A stretch of DNA of 64,000 nt from Podaxis mareebaensis (Eukaryota; Basidiomycota; Agaricomycetes; Agaricales; Agaricaceae), in assembly GCA_018524725.1 (NCBI GenBank), contig JAEUWP010000305.1, positions 35,166 to 99,165 of the forward strand, written 5' to 3'. The notes under the pieces were generated by a model. That model did no database searches. It saw only the letters and a list, made by a program, of their open reading frames with translations, and had not been told where the DNA came from. This document shows positions 1 through 11,369 of this stretch, piece by piece. Position numbers and translations under genes: made by a program. Position 1 is the first letter of the stretch, and each line of letters starts with the position of its first letter.

Positions 1-193
1 CATACATACCTCTGACGCATGGTTTGATGGTCGTTCCCCAAGTCGTGCCTCCCAATACGTCATGCTATGAGTACGCTTTGAATGGGACTGAACCACTCTC
101 AAGGTCCTTCCATTCCGATGCATTTGGTTCCGGAGCGAAATGATACTGTAAGCCATGTCCTGGTCCCACCGCACAACGTGGCGTGGTGGAACG

Positions 194-545
194 CAGTGTT
201 GTGCCGGTTAGCGTAACTGCTGCCAAAGCTGGCAGCAGTTACGACAGCGGTCAAAAGCTGACTTTTGATGGCAGCTTGACCGACAGCTTTCTCACGCAGC
301 GCGATCAGTGTATGAGAACCCCAATGTACCGCAATGCACACCACACGTCATAATGTATTTTACCTGACTAATCCGTATGATTCTCACGTATCGTCCAATC
401 AGCCTTCGGTCATCACCGAGAAGCTGTTGGACCCTCGTTAGACCATGTGAAAGCTGCCAGCCGCCAGCAGTTGTCAGCAGCTGCCAGCAGTTACGGTCAC
501 CGCTAACCGTAACTGCTGTCACAGCTGTGTGATGGCACAACACTG
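194..545. mobile_element. hAT-like non-autonomous MITE
   Basis: This is a 352-bp element with perfect 12-bp terminal inverted repeats, CAGTGTTGTGCC at 194-205 and its reverse complement at 534-545. It is flanked by an exact 8-bp direct repeat GTGGAACG at 186-193 and 546-553. An 8-bp target duplication and a terminus starting CAG fit the hAT superfamily. The interior has no coding capacity but holds subterminal inverted repeats: 212-225 pairs with 230-243 in a 14-bp stem around a 4-nt loop, and 485-496 pairs with 507-518. All of these contain a GTAACTGCTG core, possibly transposase-binding motifs. Superfamily assignment is an inference; the repeats and duplication are seen directly. Confidence 0.8.
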
Positions 546-553
546 GTGGAACG

Positions 554-1792
554 TGCTTCAATGGCTCAGTATTCAGTACTCAGTATTCAGTCACCTGTTG
601 AATACGTATGCAGACTAAAGCTAACTTGTCAGGACGACGTCATGTTCTCACGGCACATTGCGAATGCATTTATAAACTTAGTAAAGGCCCCCCCCTCTCA
701 CATCTACCCAGTCTGGCGCAAGAATCCTGTTTTATATACCCCGTTTTTGGTCTTTTAGGATGTACCTACGCCAGACCTTTTCTACGCTCTATCCTACCCG
801 TGTCCTGTTCTTGTAGCTAAGTCCGTTTCCTAAGGTTCTAGGCCTTGATAGCCGTATACTAAGAGGGCAGGGAACCATCTACGAGGATCTAAGGTAGTAT
901 GCTAAGAAAGAATGTGCGCTTGAAGATGAAAGTGTATACATGTTCTGCGCTCCTATTTCGACTTCTTTCTTCCCATCTGATTATTTTCATTCTCGGATAT
1001 TCTTTGATCTCCCTGTGCCGTTCACATACTCAAAAAGCGCCTCTCACCCTGCCTCCCGAGGTTCACCTGCTTCGTGAGGTGCGTTCTTTTGAGCCTTCTC
1101 GCCTTCTGCACAAGGTTACCGGCGAGTTGGATTGAGATTCATAGACATTAGACACCTTTTACTTCACGGGCGCTAGCATTTCGAAAGGAAAGCCCTGTCA
1201 ATTTCAGGGCTCCTCCTTTTCAACTCCACTGAGGAATTGATGCTTCACTAACTGTTGGCTGCGTATCTGCACTTGTTCGTTTGTAGTGGTATGTCTTTCT
1301 CTCAATAGTATGTCAGTGAAACCGGATCGTGGAGTAAACACTAGAGTGCTCTGCATTCTTCCAATCGATAGTGGATGTTTCACTAGCACTCTGTCAAAGA
1401 GCTACCACGCAAGCTCCCGACATTCCCTTGGCGATACAACAGCCGAACAAGAGGTCAGAGGTAGAGGATGTGTGGATAATAATTAATCTCTTTACTCTTA
1501 CCAGAAAAGTCGAAGGCAAGCCGCCCGCACGACCCTTCGGACTTTCGTTTTGTATTTTGTACTCACGAGTAACGATCCTGTATTCGTGCATTCTTCTGGA
1601 ATAGAGGGTGTTTGCAACCCTGTTTCTGCAAGTTCACTGACAAACCTTCCATGCCTATACACGTTGTAGCATTGCGCGCCCCTCGGATACAGTTTAATCG
1701 TACCCTATACTGATAGCATGACTCCTGTCTCTTACGGGATAGATGCAGCATATTCTCTTTGTCAGGGTGAGGTATCAATGTGACCCAGTTCT
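554..1792. other. intergenic, no gene recognised
   Basis: About 1.2 kb with only short unrelated open frames, no spliceable family match and no tRNA-like box. The first 185 bases of the window are likewise featureless. Confidence 0.6.
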
Positions 1793-2409
1793 CTGATAGA
1801 CGGGACATGTCCTTCTCCTGGTTCCTACAACCTTCTGCTCTCTTCGCTACATACACAAATAAGGGATTTAACGTGCAATCATGACACGCGTTATGTTGTA
1901 CTTGCCAAACATGTAGAACGTAGAACAGGTCTAGAAGTGGGCGCCTGATCATATCTAGGGCATGTGTGCGAAGTCTGACATATCCATCTTCTTCCAAGCT
2001 GATAGCTCCTTTGAATAATGTCGCCCACTTGGACAAACTGAGTCGTATTCGCTGCTCATTGGGTCGCTAATAGTCCAGCTTCTTGTTTCATAGACACGTG
2101 TAGGGCGATAGACACCACAAACAAAGCAACGACCACCACATTTCCAGCTCCGCCTTCCATTGTCTGCTACCACAGCACAGTAATTCGAGAAAGTGTGCTT
2201 CGCCGAGCATCTCCATCTGAACATATCTTCTCTTCTTATCGATCCTTTTCTTTCTCCCCAGACATAGCAGACACGTTGTCCAGTAGCGAGGGCGAACATA
2301 TCGCGCAAGCCCAAGAGTATAAATCGCGTTTGGTTTCGGGGTGAGTCGATACATTCACCTACACTTACTTGAAGTTTCATCTGTTGTTTCCGCCTACTCT
2401 CCTTCTCAT
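1793..2409 (+). promoter_or_regulatory. duplicated upstream region of FunK1 copy 1
   Basis: This stretch aligns with 6890-7466 in front of the second FunK1 gene, sharing blocks such as the GACGGGACATGTCCTTCT stretch near 1800 and 6894. It marks the left edge of the tandem duplication. A TATAAA box lies at 2318-2323, 92 bp before the predicted start codon, and an equivalent TATAAA lies at 7378-7383 in copy 2. Promoter function is inferred from conservation and position. Confidence 0.55.
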
Positions 2410-5400
2410 ATGGACTATGACAGTGAACGCCATTTACCTACGTCGGGATCAGACGCCGCCCGGGCTCGGGAACTCATACGGAGCGACTTGTACACGATGC
2501 GGGTGCTTTCCAACACGAACGAATTCTTGCAGCGCTTGTTCCCGCTCCCCGCAGGCTCTGAACAACGGCTTTCTATGCTCCTCGACGCTCTCCAACAAGA
2601 GGGTCTTTATAAGGATTCACAGTGGGTTGGCCTTCCGAGTGGAGGCCAGTCAGTTCCAGAAAGCACAATGTACAATCCGCTGGTCGAGCTTTTCAACGCG
2701 ATCAATCGACTGGCCCGCGAAGGCAATGGCGGGGGTCAGAACCAGGAGGACCGGCTGAATGGAGAGTGGTTTAATTCACATGCATCAGCACCCCAATCGA
2801 GCAATCCTAACTCGAAGACCCGCAAGCCTGATATCGTTTTTACTTCCTCAGCCAGTGTCATGGAAATGGCATCCTCATCGACGGAAGACCACGACTATCC
2901 TCAGGACGGTGAGGAGGCAGTGGAATCAGTATGCTCTCACGAATCTCCAACCCTTCCCGTGACTTACTGACTTACTGGTGAACAGTCAAAGGTAGAAAGT
3001 GACGAGACGGAAAGCGACGCCGCAAATCGTTCCGTGCGGGGAGAAGAAGTGAGTTCATCTTTTGTGGTTGATTTATGTAGTGCTGATTGACCTGTCGCTC
3101 AGTCAGGGAAAAAGGTAAATGAAGTACTATCCTCCTAGGATGTGACCTTGCAAGGCTCACGCCCCTTTTAGAATCGCACTCTATGGTGGCTGCATGTATT
3201 CTCAGCACTTGAAGTCAAGGGGAAGAGGGGAGATTCATCTCTGGCGCAGTTGGCCACCTACGTTCGCCAGATCTTCATGGAACAACTCGACCGGATGTTT
3301 GTTTTTGCTCTCACTCTCGAGCTCGATCAGCTGCGCGTCCACCTTTTCGACCGTAGTGGGGTTGTCAGCACATACCCCATCGACATTCATAACGTTGGTG
3401 CATTTCTTCCGATCCCTGGGTGAATTTTTAATCAACTATGACAGAATCCTATGGACTTTTTACACGTCATAGCGAGTTTCACTTGGTTACCGCCACAAAA
3501 GCTTGGATGGGACTCTACCTTCCGTGTGTGGGATGGCCAAAAATCTGTTCCTTCATATAGACTCTCACTGGAGCCGCTCGGTGACTGCTCTAGTGCCTAT
3601 CATCTTCCATGGGTCATCGACGGTTTCCCTCCGAGTGCAGCCAGCACCGACGAGAACTCATCAGGCGGTCCCAGCAATGCCAGCGATGCTGACCCCTCAC
3701 GTGGCCGCCAGTCCTCCGCTGCACAATATGTGACTGTCCGGTGCCTCAATCTTCGGGAAGCGAGCAGGCTTTGGGGTAGAGCAACCATGGTGTTTGAGGT
3801 GATTCTATTGGATGACTGGATAAAGAGGAACACCGAGGTATTTTAATCAACTTCAGCTTACAAAGCAAGATAACTGACACAACGCAGGCGCAGATCTATA
3901 TACTGAAACAGTCATGGCAGAGATTGCCAGGGCTTGACTCGGAGACTGAGGTTTCATTAAGCAATGCCTCGCAAAGGGCCCAGGAGTCCAGCGATTGGTC
4001 GGAGCGCTTGAGCTCCTTGCGCCATGATCTTGAAACTCAACCATACGAGGCATGCATTCTTCGACGTGCCGGCCTGGATTCTTCGCGCTTGCACGAGGCA
4101 GGTTATGTCATGTTGGAGGGCGAGAAAGTCGAGACCCTGGAATTCATCCGTAAAGGTCTTACCTCGGAGTCAACTCCATTGCGATCGAAATCGAAAAAAA
4201 AGCAGTCGGCTTCAGGATCTAACGCCTCCCGAACACCCGTCACTCAGAACTCACTTACAGATGGTATGGCGAAAGAGAGGCCTGACGGCAGGAGTCCTGT
4301 TGTGACGAAGAAACCGCCCCAGGTGGTTTCCCGTATCCTGACCCGAATGGTCCTCAAGCTCCCTGGACTGACGATCAAGTTCTTTGATAACAAATTGCAG
4401 CTTTTGAAGGGGCTTCTTGGTGCCCTCAATGGTAAATTCGTCGCTTCTGTAATAATGATTTCCTGACCCGTTTCGCAGATCACGAAGTGCTGTACAAGAA
4501 CGGAATAATCCACCGAGACGTCAGCGCCAACAACATTATTCTGTCTCCTTCAGACTCATTTGGCCACCTCATTGATTTCGATCATAGCAAAATCACAGTG
4601 CGAATGACCTCCTTCGCATCCCAACCAAAGCCCACGCGAGGGGTGCCTCAACAGGACATACTTTCCTTGTTCCATGAAGATATTGTCAAGGTAGCCGCAC
4701 GCATACACGGCTGGGATAAGCTTCCACTTTATTTGGTTGCAGTCACGTCAAATTGGGAACCAAGAGACAAGACTAGAGGCTTCACGTTGGAGGACATAGG
4801 TTGGACAGACCGTAGCCGGAAAGCCGATGTAAGTAGACATCCTTCTTTGCATCATAACTACTCATTCCCTTCCCCTCCAGTTCTATCCTATCCCTTCCTT
4901 CGAACAACGGCGAGTAGGGGCCGGTCGCGTTACGGTCCGTTCCTCACTGTAACACCTATTCCATCAACCTCACCGCATCATTTAGGGAACCCTTGCTTTC
5001 ATGAGCCATAAAATTGGCACCGATGACGAGTTGGCCCACACTGCCATGCACGACGTGGAATCCCTTTGGTGGGTCCTTGTCTACATCGCGATCACCCTGG
5101 GCAAACCTGGGGTTGATTCTGAGAAAACGGGCGAACAACGAATGGTCATACAAGCCTATTTCCATGATCCCACACTATCCGGGCGAAACAAGAGACGCCT
5201 CTTCGGCGACCCTGAAAAACTCGAAGCTTTCTTGGCCAACGTTGATGATTACTTCGATGACCTCAAACCCTTGATCAAGCGATGGTTCGAGATTCTTCAA
5301 TTTGCTTGGAGTTGGAGGCGGGGTGTTGAATTTCACTACCCGCACCGTGCCGTACGCAAGCTTCTTGACGAAACTATTGCCAGCCTCCCCGATGAGGCCG

Positions 5401-5672
5401 CCACTGGAGAGGTTCCTTGGAAGGACAAGTCCATGCAGGAGATCAAGGAGGCCATTTCTCAACAGAATACGGTTCACATGTTGGCTTCAAAACAGGCACC
5501 AACCACCCCCGCCCGGCCTGCTCCTATTCCGCTTGCTCCTGCCCCGCCCGCTCCTACCCCGCCCGCTTCTGTTCAGCCCGCTCCTTCCCAGCCCCTCTCA
5601 GACTCCTCGAAGTCCAGGCTTCGCTCCCCCCCTACCTCGCCACCCACGAGGAAGAAATCCAAACGAAACTAG
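2410..5672 (+). CDS. FunK1 fungal-type protein kinase, copy 1
   Basis: The product is a member of the FunK1 kinase family (Pkinase_fungal) that is expanded in mushroom-forming fungi; substrates are unknown. Nine exons can be spliced: 2410-2928, 2986-3048, 3103-3114, 3172-3393, 3445-3837, 3898-4431, 4479-4828, 4881-4934 and 4986-5672. The N-terminal third carries the family segment around EWFNSHAS and KPDIVFTS. The catalytic loop reads HRDVSANNI and is followed by LIDFDHSK, where DFD replaces the DFG of ordinary kinases, as is usual in FunK1. GTLAFM follows across the last intron. The C-terminus is a proline/alanine repeat ending in a basic stretch TRKKSKRN, a plausible nuclear signal. The start is the first in-frame ATG after a TATA box. 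The gene is tandemly duplicated at 7467-10718 and looks intact. Confidence 0.85.
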
Positions 5673-6309
5673 ATACCCCTTTCCTTTTTGTCTCCTATTA
5701 ATGTCATACGTTGCATACCCAATCTGTAATACAATTAATGATAGATAGGTCGACGTCTACCCATGTTGGATCATTGATGCCTTGTCGAGTCTCTATTCTG
5801 CTTGTATATTCACCGGCCTTACAGGATTTTTATAATCAATTCATTGGCACTGGACTGTGTTACCAGAATCATTGGCACCCTGTCCGAGCCCGAGGCGATG
5901 GGAAATTGGACTCTTGAATTCTTTACATTTGGCGCTTAAATGGACATTGGCGCTGCACTCGGGTTCATAAAACAATGGAATAAACCAATGGATCCAATTT
6001 TATAAAGCCATCAAGAAAATCATTACGTCCTGCCACCAAATACGAACACTGCATCGTATCTATTTAATACCCATACCGACTCCTTTATTATCAGGTGTTA
6101 CTCCCAGCCGCATAAACCTGAGCAGAAAACAAACAGCATGTCAGCAGGGGTTGAACAGCACCCCAATGGAGCCAGAAACTAAGGCAGGAAGCAAGTGAGA
6201 AAAATAGAGAAAGGCACAAACCTCCCATATGAACTAAATGCATCCGATCCAAAATCAACCCACCAACACGCCAAAAAAGCACTACAAAGAACGACAACGT
6301 GCGCGTGCT
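5673..6309. repeat. duplicated 3' flank of FunK1 copy 1
   Basis: This non-coding flank matches 10719-11369 between FunK1 copy 2 and SEC24, so it belongs to the tandem duplication unit. Shared blocks include CGAGGCGATGGGAAATT near 5892 and 10929, and CCCACCAACACGCCAA near 6257 and 11316. No gene is recognised in it. Confidence 0.65.
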
Positions 6310-6640
6310 CTACATGATATCATTTACCTTTTCTTTCAAAGATGAAATGAACTGCTGGAAACTCGTCGACATGCCTGCGCGATCTTGAATGAACGCGCTA
6401 AGGACGTGACTGAGAGTAGGGATGGTTGGTGACTGCCTTGCCATCGCGTAGGACATCATGGCTGGGCAGGTCAAAGACGTCCATGACGAGCTGAGGAACG
6501 GCATCATGCCCAATCCAGAGGATCACATTCTCGAGCAGCCAAAGAACAAGTACTGGCAACACCTTCAAATTATCCGAATCGCAGGCTGCCCCCGCTCAGC
6601 ACCTCCCAAGATCATACCCATCTTGTATGCAACGAGAATG
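6310..6640 (-). pseudogene. truncated SEC24 3'-end remnant
   Basis: Read on the minus strand this matches the last exons of the complete SEC24 at 11370-12235, including the C-terminal segment FISSLKEKV and the segment coding for the VMDVFDL region. Two internal blocks are missing relative to the parent: about 180 bp corresponding to 11466-11645, and about 365 bp corresponding to 11755-12120. Similarity stops abruptly near 6640. It has no 5' end and cannot encode a Sec24 protein. It is best explained as the right edge of the duplicated unit that also carried FunK1, followed by deletions. Confidence 0.85.
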
Positions 6641-6889
6641 CATTTCAAAATGAGTAGCTTCCCTCACTCTGGGATCTAGCCCCTTGTGTTGTGATGCTAC
6701 ATCATTCGAGTCGGAGCAATTTTATGCCCCAGAAACAAGCTCAATTGTCATAACATTTTCTTCGCCTACGTAGTGCCCGGTAGTCGATACTTTATTCTTC
6801 GACTTATATTTTCCGCACAAGCGTTTTCCCACCTCAGTCGTCTACCCATATCCGTAATCCTAGAGACACTGAGGTTAAATACGCTCGTT
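6641..6889. other. junction spacer between the two duplicated units
   Basis: About 250 bp between the end of the SEC24 remnant and the start of the second duplicated upstream region. I see no gene or repeat. Confidence 0.5.
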
Positions 6890-7466
6890 AGACGGGACAT
6901 GTCCTTCTCTTGGTTCTCATGACCTTCTACTCGCTCCACTATATACGCGAATGGGGAACTCCACATGCAATCATGACAGGCCTCGTTTTGTATTTGACAT
7001 ATATGTACATAGAACATAGATCAAGTCTTGAAGTGCGCACCCGATCATATCTGACATATGCGTCGGGTTGACAGCTCCTTTCAGTCATGTCGCCCACTTG
7101 GACAAACTGAGCCATATTCAGTCCAGGATAGACAGGCGTAGGGTGATCACTGATGAATACCACAAATAATGCAATGACCACCATATTTCCAGCTCCGCCT
7201 CCCATTTTCTGCTTCCACAACACTGTAGTTCGAGAAAGTGTACTTCGCCGAGCATCTCCATCTGAACATACCTTTCTCTTCTTGTCGTTCCTTTTCTTTC
7301 TCCTCAGAAACAGCACACACATTGTCCGATTGGTTCTATATTAGGCGAGGGCAAACATAGCGTGTAAGTACACGAATATAAAAATACAAATTGCATTTGG
7401 TTTCGAGGTGAGTTGACACGTTCATTTGTGCTCACTTCAAGTGTTTGCATCTATTCTCCTTCTCAT

Positions 7467-10400
7467 TTGAATTATGATAGTGAACACTGTTTACCTGCGT
7501 CAGGCTCAGACGTTGCTCAGTCACGGAAACTCATACGGAAGGACTTGGACACGATGCAGGTGCTTGTCGACACAAAGGAATTCTTACAGTACCTGCTTCC
7601 ACTCCCCACAGGCTCTGCAGAATGTCTTTCTTCCCTCCTTGACACTCTCCGACAGGACGGTCTTTATGAAAATTCAAAGTGGGTTGGCCTTCCCGGTGGA
7701 GGAGTTTCAGTTTCAGAAAGCACAATGTATGGCCCTCTCGCCGACCTTTTTGAAGCGATCAATAGACGGGCCCATGAAACCAATGATGGAGGTCAGAACC
7801 GGGAGGACCGGTTGAATGGGGAGTGGTTTAACTCGCATGCATCAGCTCCCCAATTAAGCGGAACTCACTCGAAGAGTCGCAAGCCTGATATTGTTTTTAC
7901 TTCCCTGGCCAACGTCGCAGCAATGGCTTCCTCACTGGCGGACGATCACGATCATCCTCGGGACGGTGAAAAGGTGATAGAATCAGTATGCTCTCAGAAT
8001 TGCCAACCCTATTCATGACTTGTTGGTGAGCAGTCAAAAGTAGAGGATGACAAGACGAGAAATGATGCTATGGATCGTTCCGTGCGGGGAGAACAAGTGG
8101 GTTTACCTTTTGCTGTTGATTATGTGGTGCTGATTGACCTGTCATTCAGTCGGGGGAAAAGGTGAATAAAGTACTGTCCTCCTAGGATGTGACTTCTCAA
8201 AGTTCACACTTTTTCTAGGGCCGTACCTTGTGGTGGCTGCATGCATTCTCGGTGCTTGAAGTCAAGACGAAGAAGGGGGATTCACCTTTGGCACAGTTAG
8301 CCACCTACGTCCGCCAGATCTTCATGAAACAACTCGACCGCATGTTTGTTTTTGCCCTCACTCTCGAGCTTGATCAGCTGCATGTCCACCTTTTCGACCG
8401 TAGTGGGGTTGTCAGTGCATACCCCATCGACATTCATAAAGTTAGTGTTTTCTCCCTGATCTGCGGGTACATTCTAATCGACATTAAAAGAGCCCTATGG
8501 AATTTTTACACGTCATAGCAAGTTTCACTTGGTTGCCACCACAAAAGCTTGGATGGGACTCTACCTTCCGCGTTTGGGATGGCCAAAAACCTATTCCCTC
8601 CTACAGGCTCTCAGTGGAGCCGCTCAATGATTGTTCTAGTGCCTATCATCTTCCATGGGTCATCGATGGTTTCCCCTCGAGTGCAGCTGACACCGATGCA
8701 GGCGCCTTGAGCGGTCCCAGCAATGCCAGTGGTGTCGACCCTTCTCGTGACCACCAGCCCTCCGTCGCACAATATGTGACCGTCCGGTGCCTCAACCTCC
8801 GGGAAGCGAGCAGTCTCTGGGGCAGAGCGACCATGGTGTTTGAGGTGATTCCATTGGATGACTGGATAAAGAGGAACACCGAGGTATTTTAATTAACCTC
8901 AGCTTACGGAGCAAGATAACCGACACAATGCAGGCGCAGATCTATGTGCTGAAACAGTCATGGCAGAGATTGCCAGGGCTTGACTCGGAGACTGAGGTTT
9001 CGTTAAGCAACGCTTCCCAAAGGGCCCAGGAGTCCAGCGATTGGTCAGAACGCTTGAGCTCCTTGCGCAATGATCTTGAAACTCAGCCATACGAAGCGTG
9101 CATTCTTCAACGTGCCAGCCTGGATTCTTCGCGTTTGCGTGAGGCAGGTTATGTCATGTCGGAAGGCGAAAAAGTCGAGACCTTGGGATTCATCCGTAAA
9201 GGCCTTACCTCGGAGTCAACTCTATTGCGATCGAAATCGAAGAAACAGTCGGCTTCAGGATCTAACGCCTCCCGAACACCCATCATTCATAATTCGCTTA
9301 CAGATGGTATGGCGAAAGAGAGGCCTGCCAGCAGGAGTTCTGCGGTAGCGGAAAAACTGCCCCAGGTGGTTTCCCGTACCCTTACCCGAATTGTCCTCAA
9401 GCTCCCTGGACTAACAATCAAGTTCTTTGATAACAAAACAGAGCTTTTGAAGGGTCTTCTCGGCGCCCTCAATGGTAAATTCGTCGCTTCTGTGATAATG
9501 ATTTCCTGACCCGTTTCGCAGATCACGAAGTGCTGTACAAGAACGGAATAATCCACCGAGACGTCAGCATCAACAACATTATTCTGTCTTCTTCAGACTC
9601 ATTTGGCCACCTCATTGATTTCGATCATAGCAAAATCACAGTGCGAATGACCTCCTTCGGATTGCAACCAAAGCCCATGCGAGGGGTGCCTCAACAGGAC
9701 ATACTTTCCTTGTTCCACGAAGATATTGTCAAGGCAGCCGCACGCATACATGGCTGGGATAAGCTTCCACTTTATTTGGTTGCAGTCACGTCAAATTGGG
9801 AACCAAGAGACAAGACTAGAGGCTTCACGTTGGAGGACATCGGTTGGACAGACCGTAGCCGGAAAGCCGATGTAAGTAGACATCCTTCCTTGCATCATAA
9901 CTACTCATTCCCTTCCCCTCCAGTTCTATCCTATCCCTTCCTTCGAAGAACGGCGAGTAGGGGCCGGTCGCGTTACGGTCCGTTCCTCACTGTAACACCT
10001 ATTCCATCAACCTCACCGCATCATTTAGGGAACCCTTGCTTTCATGAGTCATCAACTTGGACCCAAAGCCAAGTTAGCTCACACTGCCATCCACGATGTC
10101 GAGTCACTTTGGTGGGTCCTCGTCTACATTGTGATCATTGTTGGGAAGCCAGGGCCCCTTCCCCGGAAAAGGGAAGAAGTGATGGAGGCTATGGATTCTT
10201 TTTTCTATGATCCTGCGGAATCCAAGAATGAAAAGGCGGACCTCTTCAGTCCCTCCGGAGATCTCGAAGCTCTCCTGGCCTACGTGGATGATCACTTCAA
10301 TGACATCAAACCCTTGATCAAGCGATGGTTTGAGATTCTCCGACTTGCTTGGAACTGGAGGGAGGGTGTTGAATTCCGCTACCCACACCGTGTCGTACGC

Positions 10401-10718
10401 AAGCTTCTTGAAGAGACTATTGCCAGTCTCTCCGATGATGCCACCACTAGAGAGGTTTCTTGGATGGACAAGTCCATGCAGGAGATTAAGGAGGCCATTT
10501 CTCAACAGAAGACTGTTCACATGTTGGCTACAAAACGGACACCAACCGGCCCGGCCCCGCCCGCTCCTACTCCGTTTGCTCCTGCTCTGCCCGATCCTGC
10601 CCCGCCTACTTCTGTTCCGCCTGCTCCCGCCGTCCGGCCTCCCTTGGGCTCCTCGAAGTCCAGGCTTCGCTCCCCCCCTACATCGCCACCCACGAGGAAG
10701 AAATCCAAACGAAACTAG
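7467..10718 (+). CDS. FunK1 fungal-type protein kinase, copy 2 (start uncertain)
   Basis: This is the paralogue of the gene at 2410-5672, with the same nine-exon layout, about 5.05 kb downstream. The catalytic loop is HRDVSINNI followed by LIDFDHSK, and the tail again ends TRKKSKRN after a proline-rich repeat. The given start is the position aligned to the start codon of copy 1, but here it reads TTG (7467-7469). The next in-frame ATG is at 7554-7556, which removes 29 residues before the conserved N-terminal family segment. All other exons stay open and the splice sites are kept. The middle section (about 9475-10048), introns included, is almost identical to copy 1 whereas the flanks are clearly diverged. 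It is probably expressed from the downstream ATG, or its 5' end is differently spliced. Confidence 0.75.
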
Positions 10719-11369
10719 ACACCCCTTTTCTTTTTGTCCCCTATTGATGTCATATATTGCATATCCCGATCCGTAATACCATTGATGATAGATAGGTCGG
10801 CAGCCCACCCATGTTGGACCATTGATACCATGTTTCTGCTCGTATATTCGCCAGCCTTACGGGACCCATACAATCAGTTCATTGACACCAGACTGTTCCG
10901 GCAGCGTTGGCGCTCCACCTGAGCCCGAGGCGATGGGAAATTAGGCTCTTGATATTTTTACATTTGACGCTTAAACAGACATCGGCGTCGCACTCAGGTT
11001 CACGGAATAATGGAATGAACCAATAGATCCTGTTTTATAAAGCCGCGAAGAAAAACATTACGCCCTGCCACCGAATACGAAACACCGCCTCGCATCTATC
11101 TAATACCCATACCGACAACTTTATCACCAAGTGTTGCTCCCAGCCGCATAAACCTGGAAAAAAAATCGCATGTCAGCAGACGGTCGAACAACACCCCAAT
11201 GTAACCAGCAACCAAGGCAGGAAGCAAACCAAGAAATAAAAAAAAAAGCACAAACCTCCCACATGAACTAAATCCACCATCCCACATGAACTAAATGCAT
11301 CCAACCCAAAAACCAGCCCACCAACACGCCAAGAAAAACACTACAAAGAACCGATAACGTGCACATGCT

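Noticed and set aside
1955..2380. 141-residue minus-strand frame upstream of FunK1 copy 1
   Set aside because: The duplicated region in front of copy 2 does not keep the same frame, so the frame is not under coding constraint.
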